Shown: positions 1 to 7,658 of the stretch, in pieces
Layout: each line of letters starts with the position of its first letter
How positions within the stretch are numbered: position 1 is the stretch's first letter
From: Bacteroidales bacterium
Lineage (GTDB): Bacteria > Bacteroidota > Bacteroidia > Bacteroidales > GCA-2748055
Length of the DNA stretch: 12,849 nucleotides
NCBI GenBank assembly: GCA_029934875.1
Contig: JAOZLK010000060.1
Span: 1 to 12,849 of the forward strand
Direction: 5' to 3'
Program-made: the position numbers and the translations under genes
The notes under the pieces: generated by a model
What the model was told of the DNA's origin: nothing
What the model saw: only the letters and a program-made list of their open reading frames with translations
Databases searched by the model: none

Positions 1-1788
1 GTCATTATACAGTTCGATCCAGTCGTCATACCCTCCCTCACCATCTTCTATGACCTCCCGGTTGGAAGCCATGACCTCATTGATATACAATCCCTCTAAA
101 GAGGGCTGAGCATTCGATGCACCGGGAGTTCCCAGTAAATAGGAAAAATGCCCGGCCCCATCTCTGCTCCTGCCATAGGGGGCATCAGTAATGAGGTCCG
201 GATAGCTGATGCTATCCATGAGTTCAATTCCGTTGGGCTGTGAAAGAAGGATCTGTTCGCCGTTTCCGCTCAAAGAAAAGTTCAGGTGAAGGATGCCCTG
301 CTGCGTGGAATCATCAGCCCAGAGAAGCAGATATCCCCCGGCCGGTATGCTTGTGGAATCTCCGGAACTAACAGGAATCCGGTATTTTGTCCTGTTCTCC
401 GGATCATCGGAAATAAACATCCCTCCAATATCCACCAGGTACTCATTGGCATTGAAAATTTCGATCCAATCGTCCCAGTTTCCATCCCTGTCCTGCAATA
501 CCGAACGATTGGAAGCCATAAATTCATTAATGAAAATGTTTTCAAGCCTCTTCTCTGTATTCTCCTCTTCAGGAGAAGGTTTAAGAAAGATCCATTGATC
601 CGGAGCCTCAGGGTTCCGGCCATAGCTAACATCGCTGTATTGTTTGCCATAACTCAGTGAATCTATTATCTCTTCGCCAGTTGTTGAGCTAAGCAGGACC
701 TGCTCCCCCTTGTCATTGAGCTTAAAACTGGCATGCAGAATCCCCTGTTGGGTTGAATCATCGGCCCATATCAGCAGGTGCCCCTTGGGGGCTATGGTGG
801 TTGAATCGGGATATGCAGTAGAAATCCTGAACACAGATCCATCTTCCATTTGATCGGACAGAAACAAGCCCCCCACATTCACAGGGGAATCGCTGTCATT
901 ATACAGTTCGATCCAGTCGTCATACCCTCCCTCACCATCTTCTATGACCGACCGGTTGGAGGCCAGAATTTCATTAATATATAAGCCCTTAAAAGTTGCT
1001 TGTGCATTGGAGGATCCGGGCGTCCCAAGCAAATAGGAAAAATGCCCCGTCCCATCTTTGCTCCTGCCGTAGGGAGCGTCGGTAATAAGATCGGGATAGC
1101 TTATACTGTCCAGGATTCCTATTCCGCCGGGCTGTGCAAGAACAATCTGTTCACCGCTTCCACTTAAAGCAAAATCCAGGTGAAGGACGCCCTGAGAGGG
1201 GGAGTCATCGGCCCAGAGAATCAGATAGCCTCCAGCAGGAATTGTGCTTGTATCACTGCATCCATAGGGAATGCATGATTTCAGCGGATTCTGCATTTCG
1301 TCCGAAATAAACATGCCTGCAATATCCACGGGGTACTCATTGGCATTATAAATTTCGATCCAGTCGTCCCAGTTCCCATCCTCGTCCTGCAATACCGAAC
1401 GATTGGAGGCCATAAATTCATTAATGAAAACATTCTCCAGCCTCTTCTCAAGGTTTACCACTCCCGGGCTTGGATCAAGGAAGACCCATTGTTCTTCATC
1501 CAGAGGTCTCCGGCCATAGCTCACATCGCTGTGTTGTTTCCCATATCTTATTGAATCAATGATTTGAATCTCCAGTCCCCTTTGCTGTGAGAGGAAAATC
1601 ATGTCTCCACTTTTACTTAATTTGAAGGGCAGGTGCAAGCTTCCCTGTTGGACATCATTATCAGCCCAGAGCAAGATATAGCCCTTTGCCGCTACACTTG
1701 TTGCCTCAGAATCCCCATATGGAATCTGATATTGCTTAAGCCAGTTTGAGGAATCAGAGATATAAAGTCCGGCCAGGTCAACAGGGTA
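1..1788 (-). repeat. Tandem 894-bp super-repeat encoding paired LTDs
   Basis: Inside the CotH/LTD gene, positions 1-894 and 895-1788 align at a constant offset of 894 bp, checked at 1/895, 497/1391 and 617/1511. Each unit encodes two different LTDs. One type starts FINEFMASNRSVLQD and has a NWDDWIEI core; the other starts LYINE.(L/M)ASNR and has an EGGYDDWIELYNDSD core. The domain ends alternate too (SYGKQ.SDVSYGR versus SYPDLITDAPYGRS). The first 55 bases of the two units are identical. A third, more diverged unit (LTD2) lies toward the gene start, at an offset near 900. The pattern is that of a two-domain unit duplicated as a block, probably recently. Confidence 0.9.
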
Positions 1789-4080
1789 ATCATTGTCGTT
1801 ATAAAGCTCAATCCAGTCATCAGGCTCCTGGAACTCATCTGTCAGCCCCCTGCTGTTACTGGATTTAAATTCATTGACATAAAGATTAGCGATGGCTTCG
1901 ATTGTTTCAAAATGAGCCATCACAGATATGTCCGAATCTGCAGTAAAATATATTTCATCACTGGTGCTGACAGTATCGCCCGACCAGCCCGAAAATTTAT
2001 AACCATGACCTGGTATGGCCCGCATTCTCAAGGGAACATCTTCAAAATAAATACCTGTGAAATCGTCGGGGATGTCTACACCAGCAAGCTCAATTCTTCC
2101 ACGCCCCGGGCTAAGGTTCTCAAGATCCAGCCTGAAGGTTCCTGAGAGGTCAAACTCCTCCATGATCTGGGGAAGCACAACTGCCGTTCGCCCATGGGTG
2201 AAATCAACCATTACCTCCACATTATCTTCCCACTTGCTTATGGCCCATGGATTTCCCCAAAGGTCGATGTGCTTCTGCATATCATTTTCAATGTTGCCCT
2301 TTACACTATCCAGAACATGCAGTACCCTGTCGGTCTGGAAGGTCGTATTCAGGTGACTGGCCATGCGCTGAACGAATTCATTTTTAAAGTCTGGGTTCTT
2401 TTTTAGCTTATAGGCTATTTTAGAGTCCTCGCGATTGTCAAAGAACCAATTCACACTATTCCCGGTTTTTGGCCAGTAACCGAATCCAAAATCCAGGTCG
2501 TACATGTACCAGCGCCATTTCCCCCCCGGGCTTCTTTCCCTCCAGAATTTATTGTTATTGTTAGGCCAGTCTTCATTTTCGAAATAGATGTTCGCGATAT
2601 GGATATTCATGAACTCATCCACATCCATCTGAGACTTCACATATTCGTAGTTTTCGGGAATACTTAAATCCTTGTTCGAAACGTAATCAAGAAACTGATC
2701 ATATAAAAGCCAGTCTCCCTGGTGTAAATCCCTGGTTCCTATAGTATTATACTCCAGAAGGTCAATGGATTCCGGATCAATCCCATAGTTTGAGGCTACA
2801 TAGTGCTCATCCATTTTTTCCCGTAGATTATACAGGCCATAGTATTTCCCATTTATATAAAGTACGACAGGTTGGTAAGCCTGGTAGTCCATATCCATCC
2901 GGTCCATGATGAGGGTTTGCATAAATCCATCTCGTAAATATGTGGAATAGGCCTCAGTACCCGAGTTGCGCAGGTATAAGGTTTTAGGAGAGTTCAGATC
3001 CTTGGAGTTGAAGAACTGGTAGCCATCGATTCCTTCCTTACCGTATTTGTCCCTGGAATAAAATGCCAGGGGTTTCATGGGCCTTGTCCTGGAGCACCTG
3101 CCTGCTATTCTCGTACCCAGCACCTGGTTAACCCGGCTTACCCCATCCGGGGTAAAATATTCAAAATTAATCGCTCGCTCCCAGGGCCTGTTAAAGTTTA
3201 CCGCCGAATCGATGCAGTTCCCTTTGATACCATTTGTCCCCACCACATAAATCCCAATACCATAATTGAAAAAATAATCCGGATTGGTAGAGATTGAAAG
3301 AACAGGCAGGGTGCTTTCCTGGTCGATCAGGAAGCTTTCGGTATGAATCGGACCCGGCAAAAGGCCGGGGTCAAAGGACCTGGCCCTGATTACCTTGTTT
3401 CTTGTAATGCGAAGAGGAGAATTATAAAGATCCGATTCCGAATCGGGCCAGGAACCATCCAGGGTATATCTTATGCTTGCAGTTGGGGAAAGGCTTGACA
3501 ATTCAATGCTTTGCTCGCCTGAATAGAAGCCTCCCAACTGGGAAAAGATTACGGAATCCGAAACATGGCCTGCATTGTAAATTCCAGCTTTATTTGCCTT
3601 GGAACAGGTGGGCTCCGGCATGTACACAAATTCATTGCTTCCATCCGGATATCTTCCATAGGATACATCTGCCAGCTGCTTCTCAAAACTAAAGGAGTCA
3701 ATCAATGTTCCCCCCGGATCAAAAAGTGCAATAAACTCACCATCGCTGTCCAGTGAGAAATTCGCATGCGAATACCAGCTTTCCTTGTCGGCCCAAATAA
3801 CCACATGGGAGGAAGAACTAACCCTCAGACTGTAGTTGATCCGGTATTTATCAGGTATATTGATGTTATCGCTCAGGGTATAGCCTTCCAGGTTAACAGA
3901 ATGATCTCCATCGTTGAAAATCTCTATCCAGTCACTGAAATTATAATAGTAGGTATCGTAATTCGTCGAATTATTGGCTGCGAGAATTTCATTGATATAC
4001 AGCTGTGCATTTACATCCACTGCAGACATCCCTGAAAAAACTACACCGAGAACTATGTATAAGCGTAAATATAAATTCAC
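1..4080 (-). CDS. Secreted CotH kinase / multi-lamin-tail-domain protein, 3' end cut by window
   Basis: An uninterrupted frame of 1360 codons enters from position 4080 and leaves the window at position 1 without a stop. I place the start at GTG 4080: it gives a hydrophobic signal peptide ending near VNA|QLY (residues 25/26), whereas the first ATG (4029) lies inside that signal, and an in-frame TAA at 4087-4089 blocks further extension. Domains in order, by residue: LTD1 about 26-164; chitobiase C-terminal-like domain about 172-250 (IRYTLDGSWP); CotH kinase about 255-611, with YYGLYNLREK at 413-422 and the acidic motif YDLDFGFG (D528, D530); a bacterial InlB-type repeat about 657-725 (YKFSGWSGD); then LTD2 about 730-880, LTD3, LTD4 about 1032, LTD5 about 1181 and LTD6 from 1330, cut off. 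CotH domains are atypical protein kinases in spore coats, but in secreted Bacteroidota proteins the substrate is unknown. LTDs are thought to mediate surface or polymer binding. A C-terminal sorting domain would lie outside the window. Family call is firm; function is not. Confidence 0.9.
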   Translation of the reverse strand, partial: MNLYLRLYIVLGVVFSGMSAVDVNAQLYINEILAANNSTNYDTYYYNFSDWIEIFNDGDHSVNLEGYTLSDNINIPDKYRINYSLRVSSSSHVVIWADKESWYSHANFSLDSDGEFIALFDPGGTLIDSFSFEKQLADVSYGRYPDGSNEFVYMPEPTCSKANKAGIYNAGHVSDSVIFSQLGGFYSGEQSIELSSLSPTASIRYTLDGSWPDSESDLYNSPLRITRNKVIRARSFDPGLLPGPIHTESFLIDQESTLPVLSISTNPDYFFNYGIGIYVVGTNGIKGNCIDSAVNFNRPWERAINFEYFTPDGVSRVNQVLGTRIAGRCSRTRPMKPLAFYSRDKYGKEGIDGYQFFNSKDLNSPKTLYLRNSGTEAYSTYLRDGFMQTLIMDRMDMDYQAYQPVVLYINGKYYGLYNLREKMDEHYVASNYGIDPESIDLLEYNTIGTRDLHQGDWLLYDQFLDYVSNKDLSIPENYEYVKSQMDVDEFMNIHIANIYFENEDWPNNNNKFWRERSPGGKWRWYMYDLDFGFGYWPKTGNSVNWFFDNREDSKIAYKLKKNPDFKNEFVQRMASHLNTTFQTDRVLHVLDSVKGNIENDMQKHIDLWGNPWAISKWEDNVEVMVDFTHGRTAVVLPQIMEEFDLSGTFRLDLENLSPGRGRIELAGVDIPDDFTGIYFEDVPLRMRAIPGHGYKFSGWSGDTVSTSDEIYFTADSDISVMAHFETIEAIANLYVNEFKSSNSRGLTDEFQEPDDWIELYNDNDYPVDLAGLYISDSSNWLKQYQIPYGDSEATSVAAKGYILLWADNDVQQGSLHLPFKLSKSGDMIFLSQQRGLEIQIIDSIRYGKQHSDVSYGRRPLDEEQWVFLDPSPGVVNLEKRLENVFINEFMASNRSVLQDEDGNWDDWIEIYNANEYPVDIAGMFISDEMQNPLKSCIPYGCSDTSTIPAGGYLILWADDSPSQGVLHLDFALSGSGEQIVLAQPGGIGILDSISYPDLITDAPYGRSKDGTGHFSYLLGTPGSSNAQATFKGLYINEILASNRSVIEDGEGGYDDWIELYNDSDSPVNVGGLFLSDQMEDGSVFRISTAYPDSTTIAPKGHLLIWADDSTQQGILHASFKLNDKGEQVLLSSTTGEEIIDSLSYGKQYSDVSYGRNPEAPDQWIFLKPSPEEENTEKRLENIFINEFMASNRSVLQDRDGNWDDWIEIFNANEYLVDIGGMFISDDPENRTKYRIPVSSGDSTSIPAGGYLLLWADDSTQQGILHLNFSLSGNGEQILLSQPNGIELMDSISYPDLITDAPYGRSRDGAGHFSYLLGTPGASNAQPSLEGLYINEVMASNREVIEDGEGGYDDWIELYND

Positions 4081-4094
4081 TGGTAATTATTAGG

Positions 4095-4102
4095 CAAATG
4101 TA
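4095..4102 (-). promoter_or_regulatory. Candidate -7 box for the CotH/LTD gene
   Basis: On the minus strand this reads TACATTTG, an exact match to the Bacteroidota -7 consensus TAnnTTTG, ending 15 bases before the GTG start. No TTG is found at the usual -33 distance, and the implied leader is very short, so this is tentative. The rest of the 178-bp divergent spacer (4081-4258) holds a direct repeat TTAGGCAAA (4090-4098 and 4127-4135) and a run of nine T at 4202-4210. No clear promoter for the xylanase side was found. Confidence 0.3.
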
Positions 4103-4258
4103 TTTGTCAGACTAATTTTACTCATTTTAGGCAAAGTAATATGACTGTCAGGCAGGTTTTTCCATGAATTGGCCCTAAATGATGATGGATGAATCAGCAT
4201 CTTTTTTTTTGCCCTGAAGCGAATTATATCCATCTTTAATGTTACTTCAACAGTACTT

Positions 4259-5563
4259 ATGAGCCATTCAAATAAAAGTAAAATGAAAGCCCCCCGATTA
4301 AGATCTTACACTGCCATGCACGCAGCAGCTATTTTTTTTATTTTATGTCCTACCCTCACCTGCTCCGCAGCCCCGGGAGATGAAAGAAATACACAGGAAA
4401 AAGCAATCGATGAGAATCGCAAAGGCAGCTTTCACATAAAAGGAAAGCCGGGTGAGGTGGTGAAGATAGAACAGTTGAAACATGAGTTCTGGTTTGGCTG
4501 TGCAATCACCTCCAATGTATTTACCGAAAAATCAAAGATGTCTGAAGCTGACATTGCCATGTACAAAGAGAAATTTCTTGAGAATTTCAACGCTGCCGTA
4601 ACCGAGAATGCTGTGAAGTGGGGTTCCATGGAGCGTAATCGTGGTGATATTGATTATAAAACGGCCGATAATATCCTGGACTGGACCGAGGCTCATAAGC
4701 TGCCCTGCCGGGGCCATAATCTGTACTGGGGAATCGACCAGTTTGTGCAACAATGGGTGAAGGACCTGGATGAGGAAGAGCTTCGCTTTGCCCTGGAAAT
4801 ACGAGGAAGAGAAACAGCCAAACACTATAAGGGGCGCTTCGTGGAGTACGATTTAAATAATGAAATGATCCATGGGAATTACTATGCTGGAAAACTGGGA
4901 GATGGAATTACAGGAGAAATGTCAGGCTGGGTACTTGAGGGAGATCCGGAAGCAAAATTATGGGTAAATGATTATGACATTCTCACCGGCAAGCGACTGG
5001 ACGATTTTCTGAAGCACATCAGGACATTGCTTACAGAAGGTGTTCCCATTGCCGGAATTGGGGTTCAGGGTCACCTGCACGGGGTCTCTTTCTCAAAAGA
5101 AAAGCTAAAAGAAAGCCTGGACTCCCTGGGACAGTTTGGCCTGCCTGTGCGTATCACCGAGTTTAATATACCGGGGCAGCGCTCCAGGTACTACAAGGAT
5201 AAATCCCTGGAACTAAATGAGGAAGAGGAGCTGCAAAAGGCCAAAGATATTGTCGACTATTACCGGATCAGTTTTGCACACCCTGCTGTGGAGGGAATCC
5301 TGATGTGGGGATTCTGGGAAGGAGCAAACTGGATAAAAACCTCCTCTTTATACCACAGGGACTGGTCGCCGACACCCGCTTTAGAGGCCTACCAGGATTT
5401 GATTTTTAGGGAGTGGAATACATCCACTTCTGTGATCCTGGATGAAAGGGGAGAAGCTTCCCTTCATGCTTTTTATGGTGAATACAGAATAACAATTGGA
5501 CAAAAAGAGTCCATTGTTATCCTGGAAAAGGAAAAGGGCAGCAAAAAAATCACTTTACCTTAA
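4259..5563 (+). CDS. Secreted GH10 endo-1,4-beta-xylanase-like glycoside hydrolase
   Basis: 434 residues. Family GH10 retaining enzymes cleave internal beta-1,4 bonds of xylan. Seen here: a (beta/alpha)8 core from about residue 70 with FWFGCAI (77-83), RGHNLYW (151-157), the acid/base glutamate E202 in YDLNNEM, NDYD (237-240), GVQGHLHG (268-275), the nucleophile E301 in RITEFNIP, and WGFWEGANW (350-358) near the end. The acid/base motif is DLNNEM rather than the usual DVVNE, and the late tryptophan motif also departs from the common WG..D..SW, so substrate preference may differ from classical xylanases. The last 45 residues (FYGEYRITIG) form a beta-rich tail seen in non-canonical GH10 proteins. 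The N-terminus carries a hydrophobic segment (about 21-38) after basic residues, consistent with export; ATG 4283 (MKAPRLR) is an equally plausible start and gives a more normal signal peptide. The gene is convergent with the oxidoreductase and shares its stop tetranucleotide. Confidence 0.88.
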   Translation: MSHSNKSKMKAPRLRSYTAMHAAAIFFILCPTLTCSAAPGDERNTQEKAIDENRKGSFHIKGKPGEVVKIEQLKHEFWFGCAITSNVFTEKSKMSEADIAMYKEKFLENFNAAVTENAVKWGSMERNRGDIDYKTADNILDWTEAHKLPCRGHNLYWGIDQFVQQWVKDLDEEELRFALEIRGRETAKHYKGRFVEYDLNNEMIHGNYYAGKLGDGITGEMSGWVLEGDPEAKLWVNDYDILTGKRLDDFLKHIRTLLTEGVPIAGIGVQGHLHGVSFSKEKLKESLDSLGQFGLPVRITEFNIPGQRSRYYKDKSLELNEEEELQKAKDIVDYYRISFAHPAVEGILMWGFWEGANWIKTSSLYHRDWSPTPALEAYQDLIFREWNTSTSVILDERGEASLHAFYGEYRITIGQKESIVILEKEKGSKKITLP

Positions 5564-6849
5564 AATATCCTGTACTCAGAATCCAGTAAGAGATTCGCTT
5601 CTTCTTCATTAAATCGGGCAGATCGGGCATCCCAGTGCAAAGTCTTGCCGGGGAAGCGGTTCGCAATAACCCCCAACAATATGGCCTCTGTTAATTTGGA
5701 TGCATAGGAGAAGGGAGCACTGCATTGGGCTTCACCCAAACAGGCGTCCACAAACTGGTGATAGTGATCATTTAATCCAAGATCCGGAAAATCGACTTCT
5801 TCATATTTCCCATCCACAATCAATTTTGGATAATCCCAGTGAGGCAAAAGCAAATTTCCCTTTTCACCAATAAACATGGCCCCCTGTTCAGGCAATTTTT
5901 CGCCACCCGGCAACTCCAGGTCCTTGTGTTGGGCGGGTGCTCCTTCCCCATCATACCAGACCCATTTCAGGGTTTTCTTGGTATACATGGTTCCCGGGAA
6001 CTTATAGGATACAACATTGTGTTCCGGGTGCCCGAAGCCGGTCGGTGGCCTGCAACTCGTTTTAATGGTTTTTGGAACATCCAGTTCCAGTGCGGTATAG
6101 GGAGTATCAAAAATATGCACCCCCATATCGCCCAGGGTTCCGCAACCGTAATCCAGTAATTTCCTCCAGTTCGCCGGGTGATAAATCTTATCCTTGTACG
6201 CTCTCTCGGGAGAGGTCCCCAACCAGAGGTTCCAATCTAAAGTTTCAGGAATTGGATCGCTACCCTCAGGCACAGGTCCGTCAAAGCCCCAGTTTTTAGG
6301 TGACCATGCTCTTACCGTACCCACTTTCCCAATGATCCCGGATTGAATCAGGATTACAGCCTTCCTGTATTCATCGCTGGAGTGACATTGAATTCCCATC
6401 TGGGTAATTAAATCCTTATCCTCAGCTAACTTTTTCATGGCCCTGGCCTCCGATACGTGGTGCGTCAGGGGCTTTTCACAAAAAACAGACTTCCCCATAT
6501 TCATGGCTGTCAAAGAGGCAGGAGCATGGGTATGATCGGGGGTAGATACAACTACCGCATCAATGGAGTCCTTCATTTCACTTAAAAGCATCCTGTAATC
6601 TGTAAATACTTTTGCATTGGGATGCAATTCTTTTGCCTTTGCAAGATTCCTTGAGTCAACATCGCACAGGGCAACAACCTCAACCATGGGATGTGAAGCA
6701 ATGGAACTCAGGTTCGAGGTCCCCTTTCCTCCAACGCCAATATGAGCCGTTCTTAGTTTTCCTCCCTTCGAAAGCGCCCATGCTGATGCGGGCAAAAAAG
6801 TCATCGATGCCAGGGCCGCACTATTCTTAAGAAAATCTCTTCTTTTCAT
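5560..6849 (-). CDS. Tat-exported Gfo/Idh/MocA family oxidoreductase
   Basis: 429 residues from ATG 6849. The longer frame begins at a TTG (6861) that adds only four residues, and MKRRDFLKNSAA is the standard beginning of this exported subfamily, a twin-arginine signal followed by a hydrophobic stretch ending near ASA-WA. The Rossmann domain shows GVGGKG (38-43), CDVD (62-65), STPDHTHA (102-109) and the family signature EKPLTHH (125-131). The C-terminal catalytic/substrate domain has GDMGVHIFD (240-248), with H245 as the likely catalytic histidine. These enzymes use tightly bound NAD(P) to oxidise or reduce sugar hydroxyls, often at C3; export folded by Tat fits a cofactor-loaded periplasmic enzyme. 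It lies downstream of the DUF1080 gene (80-bp gap) on the same strand, so co-transcription is likely. The exact substrate cannot be read from sequence. Its TAA stop overlaps the xylanase stop. Confidence 0.93.
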   Translation of the reverse strand: MKRRDFLKNSAALASMTFLPASAWALSKGGKLRTAHIGVGGKGTSNLSSIASHPMVEVVALCDVDSRNLAKAKELHPNAKVFTDYRMLLSEMKDSIDAVVVSTPDHTHAPASLTAMNMGKSVFCEKPLTHHVSEARAMKKLAEDKDLITQMGIQCHSSDEYRKAVILIQSGIIGKVGTVRAWSPKNWGFDGPVPEGSDPIPETLDWNLWLGTSPERAYKDKIYHPANWRKLLDYGCGTLGDMGVHIFDTPYTALELDVPKTIKTSCRPPTGFGHPEHNVVSYKFPGTMYTKKTLKWVWYDGEGAPAQHKDLELPGGEKLPEQGAMFIGEKGNLLLPHWDYPKLIVDGKYEEVDFPDLGLNDHYHQFVDACLGEAQCSAPFSYASKLTEAILLGVIANRFPGKTLHWDARSARFNEEEANLLLDSEYRIF

Positions 6850-6929
6850 AAGTCTTATCAATTTATCTTATTGGCCTTATGTAACTTACCTTAAGTTTCA
6901 TTGGACTGTATTTAAATTAAGAATTCCGT

Positions 6930-7574
6930 TTATAACTCCTTTATGGAAATATTCCGAAACCAGAGTACATGACCATGCCCCAGGAAACCAATATGGCCTG
7001 ATATATTTCCCAGGCCGGGGTGATCTTTACCATCTATGGTTCTTCCATTATTGATGTATAAGCCAATATCGCCATCAAGGATCACATGGCCATTCAAAGT
7101 AATTTTAATTTTTGTCCCATCGGCAATTACCTCCTGGGCATTCCACTCACCGACGGGCTTAAGATAGCCTCGTAAGGCAGGTATAACTCCATATACTGAA
7201 CCATGATACTGGTAGCACTGCAAATCTTTGTATACATCAGCTGTATTGTCCAGAATCTGGAGTTCCATTCCCAAATAAGCTGCATCACCCCTGGTCGGTG
7301 TCCTTATACCCAGACCATTATTCGCCCCCTCGGTCAATTTGAATTCAAAGCGGAAAATAAAATTATCGTATTCTTCTTTTGTATAGAGATTGCCTCCTCC
7401 TTTTTCAGGATCAACCGCCAGTGTTCCATCCTCAATGGAATAGCCGCCAGTATTTCCAGTCCAGGATTCCAGGTTGCTTCCGTCAAAAAGAACCTTAAAT
7501 CCTTCTTCCGTCTGTGCACCCACAAACAGGGTACAGGTGCAAAGCACTAATAATAGGATGAGTCTTACTGGCAT
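6930..7574 (-). CDS. Secreted DUF1080 / 3-keto-disaccharide hydrolase-domain protein
   Basis: 214 residues, close to the usual size of a single-domain member. A signal peptide (MPVRLILLLV, cleavage near VGA|QTE at 20/21) precedes one concanavalin-like beta-sandwich. Family motifs visible: FDGSNLESWTG (30-40), GANNGLGIRTP (83-93), ELQILDN (104-110), HGSVYGVIP (124-132), GEWNAQEV (142-149) and the closing GHIGFLGHGHVLWFRNIS (193-210). The Pfam family (PF06439) includes enzymes that act on 3-keto-glycosides, cleaving them after an oxidoreductase has oxidised C3. Here the neighbour downstream is exactly such an oxidoreductase, which supports a two-step oxidation-then-cleavage role; that pairing is inference. 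Not every member has shown activity, and some may only bind sugars. Confidence 0.9.
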   Translation of the reverse strand: MPVRLILLLVLCTCTLFVGAQTEEGFKVLFDGSNLESWTGNTGGYSIEDGTLAVDPEKGGGNLYTKEEYDNFIFRFEFKLTEGANNGLGIRTPTRGDAAYLGMELQILDNTADVYKDLQCYQYHGSVYGVIPALRGYLKPVGEWNAQEVIADGTKIKITLNGHVILDGDIGLYINNGRTIDGKDHPGLGNISGHIGFLGHGHVLWFRNISIKEL

Positions 7575-7643
7575 ATCTATTTATATTCGTAGAACCTGGA
7601 TGAAGGTAAAAATAAAAACAAGTATTTTGTACTTACTTTGCAT

Positions 7644-7651
7644 CAAAATTA
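7644..7651 (-). promoter_or_regulatory. Candidate -7 box for the DUF1080-oxidoreductase unit
   Basis: The minus strand reads TAATTTTG, an exact TAnnTTTG match, in the 84-bp divergent spacer with the exonuclease III gene. It would give a leader of about 60-65 bases. No convincing -33 TTG was found at normal spacing, so the call rests on the -7 box alone in an AT-rich region. Confidence 0.3.
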
Positions 7652-7658
7652 GATACTG

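Noticed and set aside
282..660. Open frames on both strands (minus 282-650, plus 286-660, plus 293-598)
   Set aside because: They overlap the continuous CotH/LTD frame, encode low-complexity text without domain similarity, and lie inside the 894-bp repeat.
1..4080. Assembly artefact as explanation of the 894-bp repeat
   Set aside because: Units differ at many positions and by compensating small indels while keeping the frame open, so they are real diverged copies; exact copy number in the full gene remains open.
4178..4210. GATG...CATC followed by nine T as an intrinsic terminator in the divergent spacer
   Set aside because: The stem is only four to five pairs and AT-rich, and no gene ends there on the plus strand.
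6850..6861. Upstream TTG start adding MIRL to the oxidoreductase
   Set aside because: ATG 6849 gives the standard MKRRDFLK Tat start; four extra residues from a TTG add nothing.
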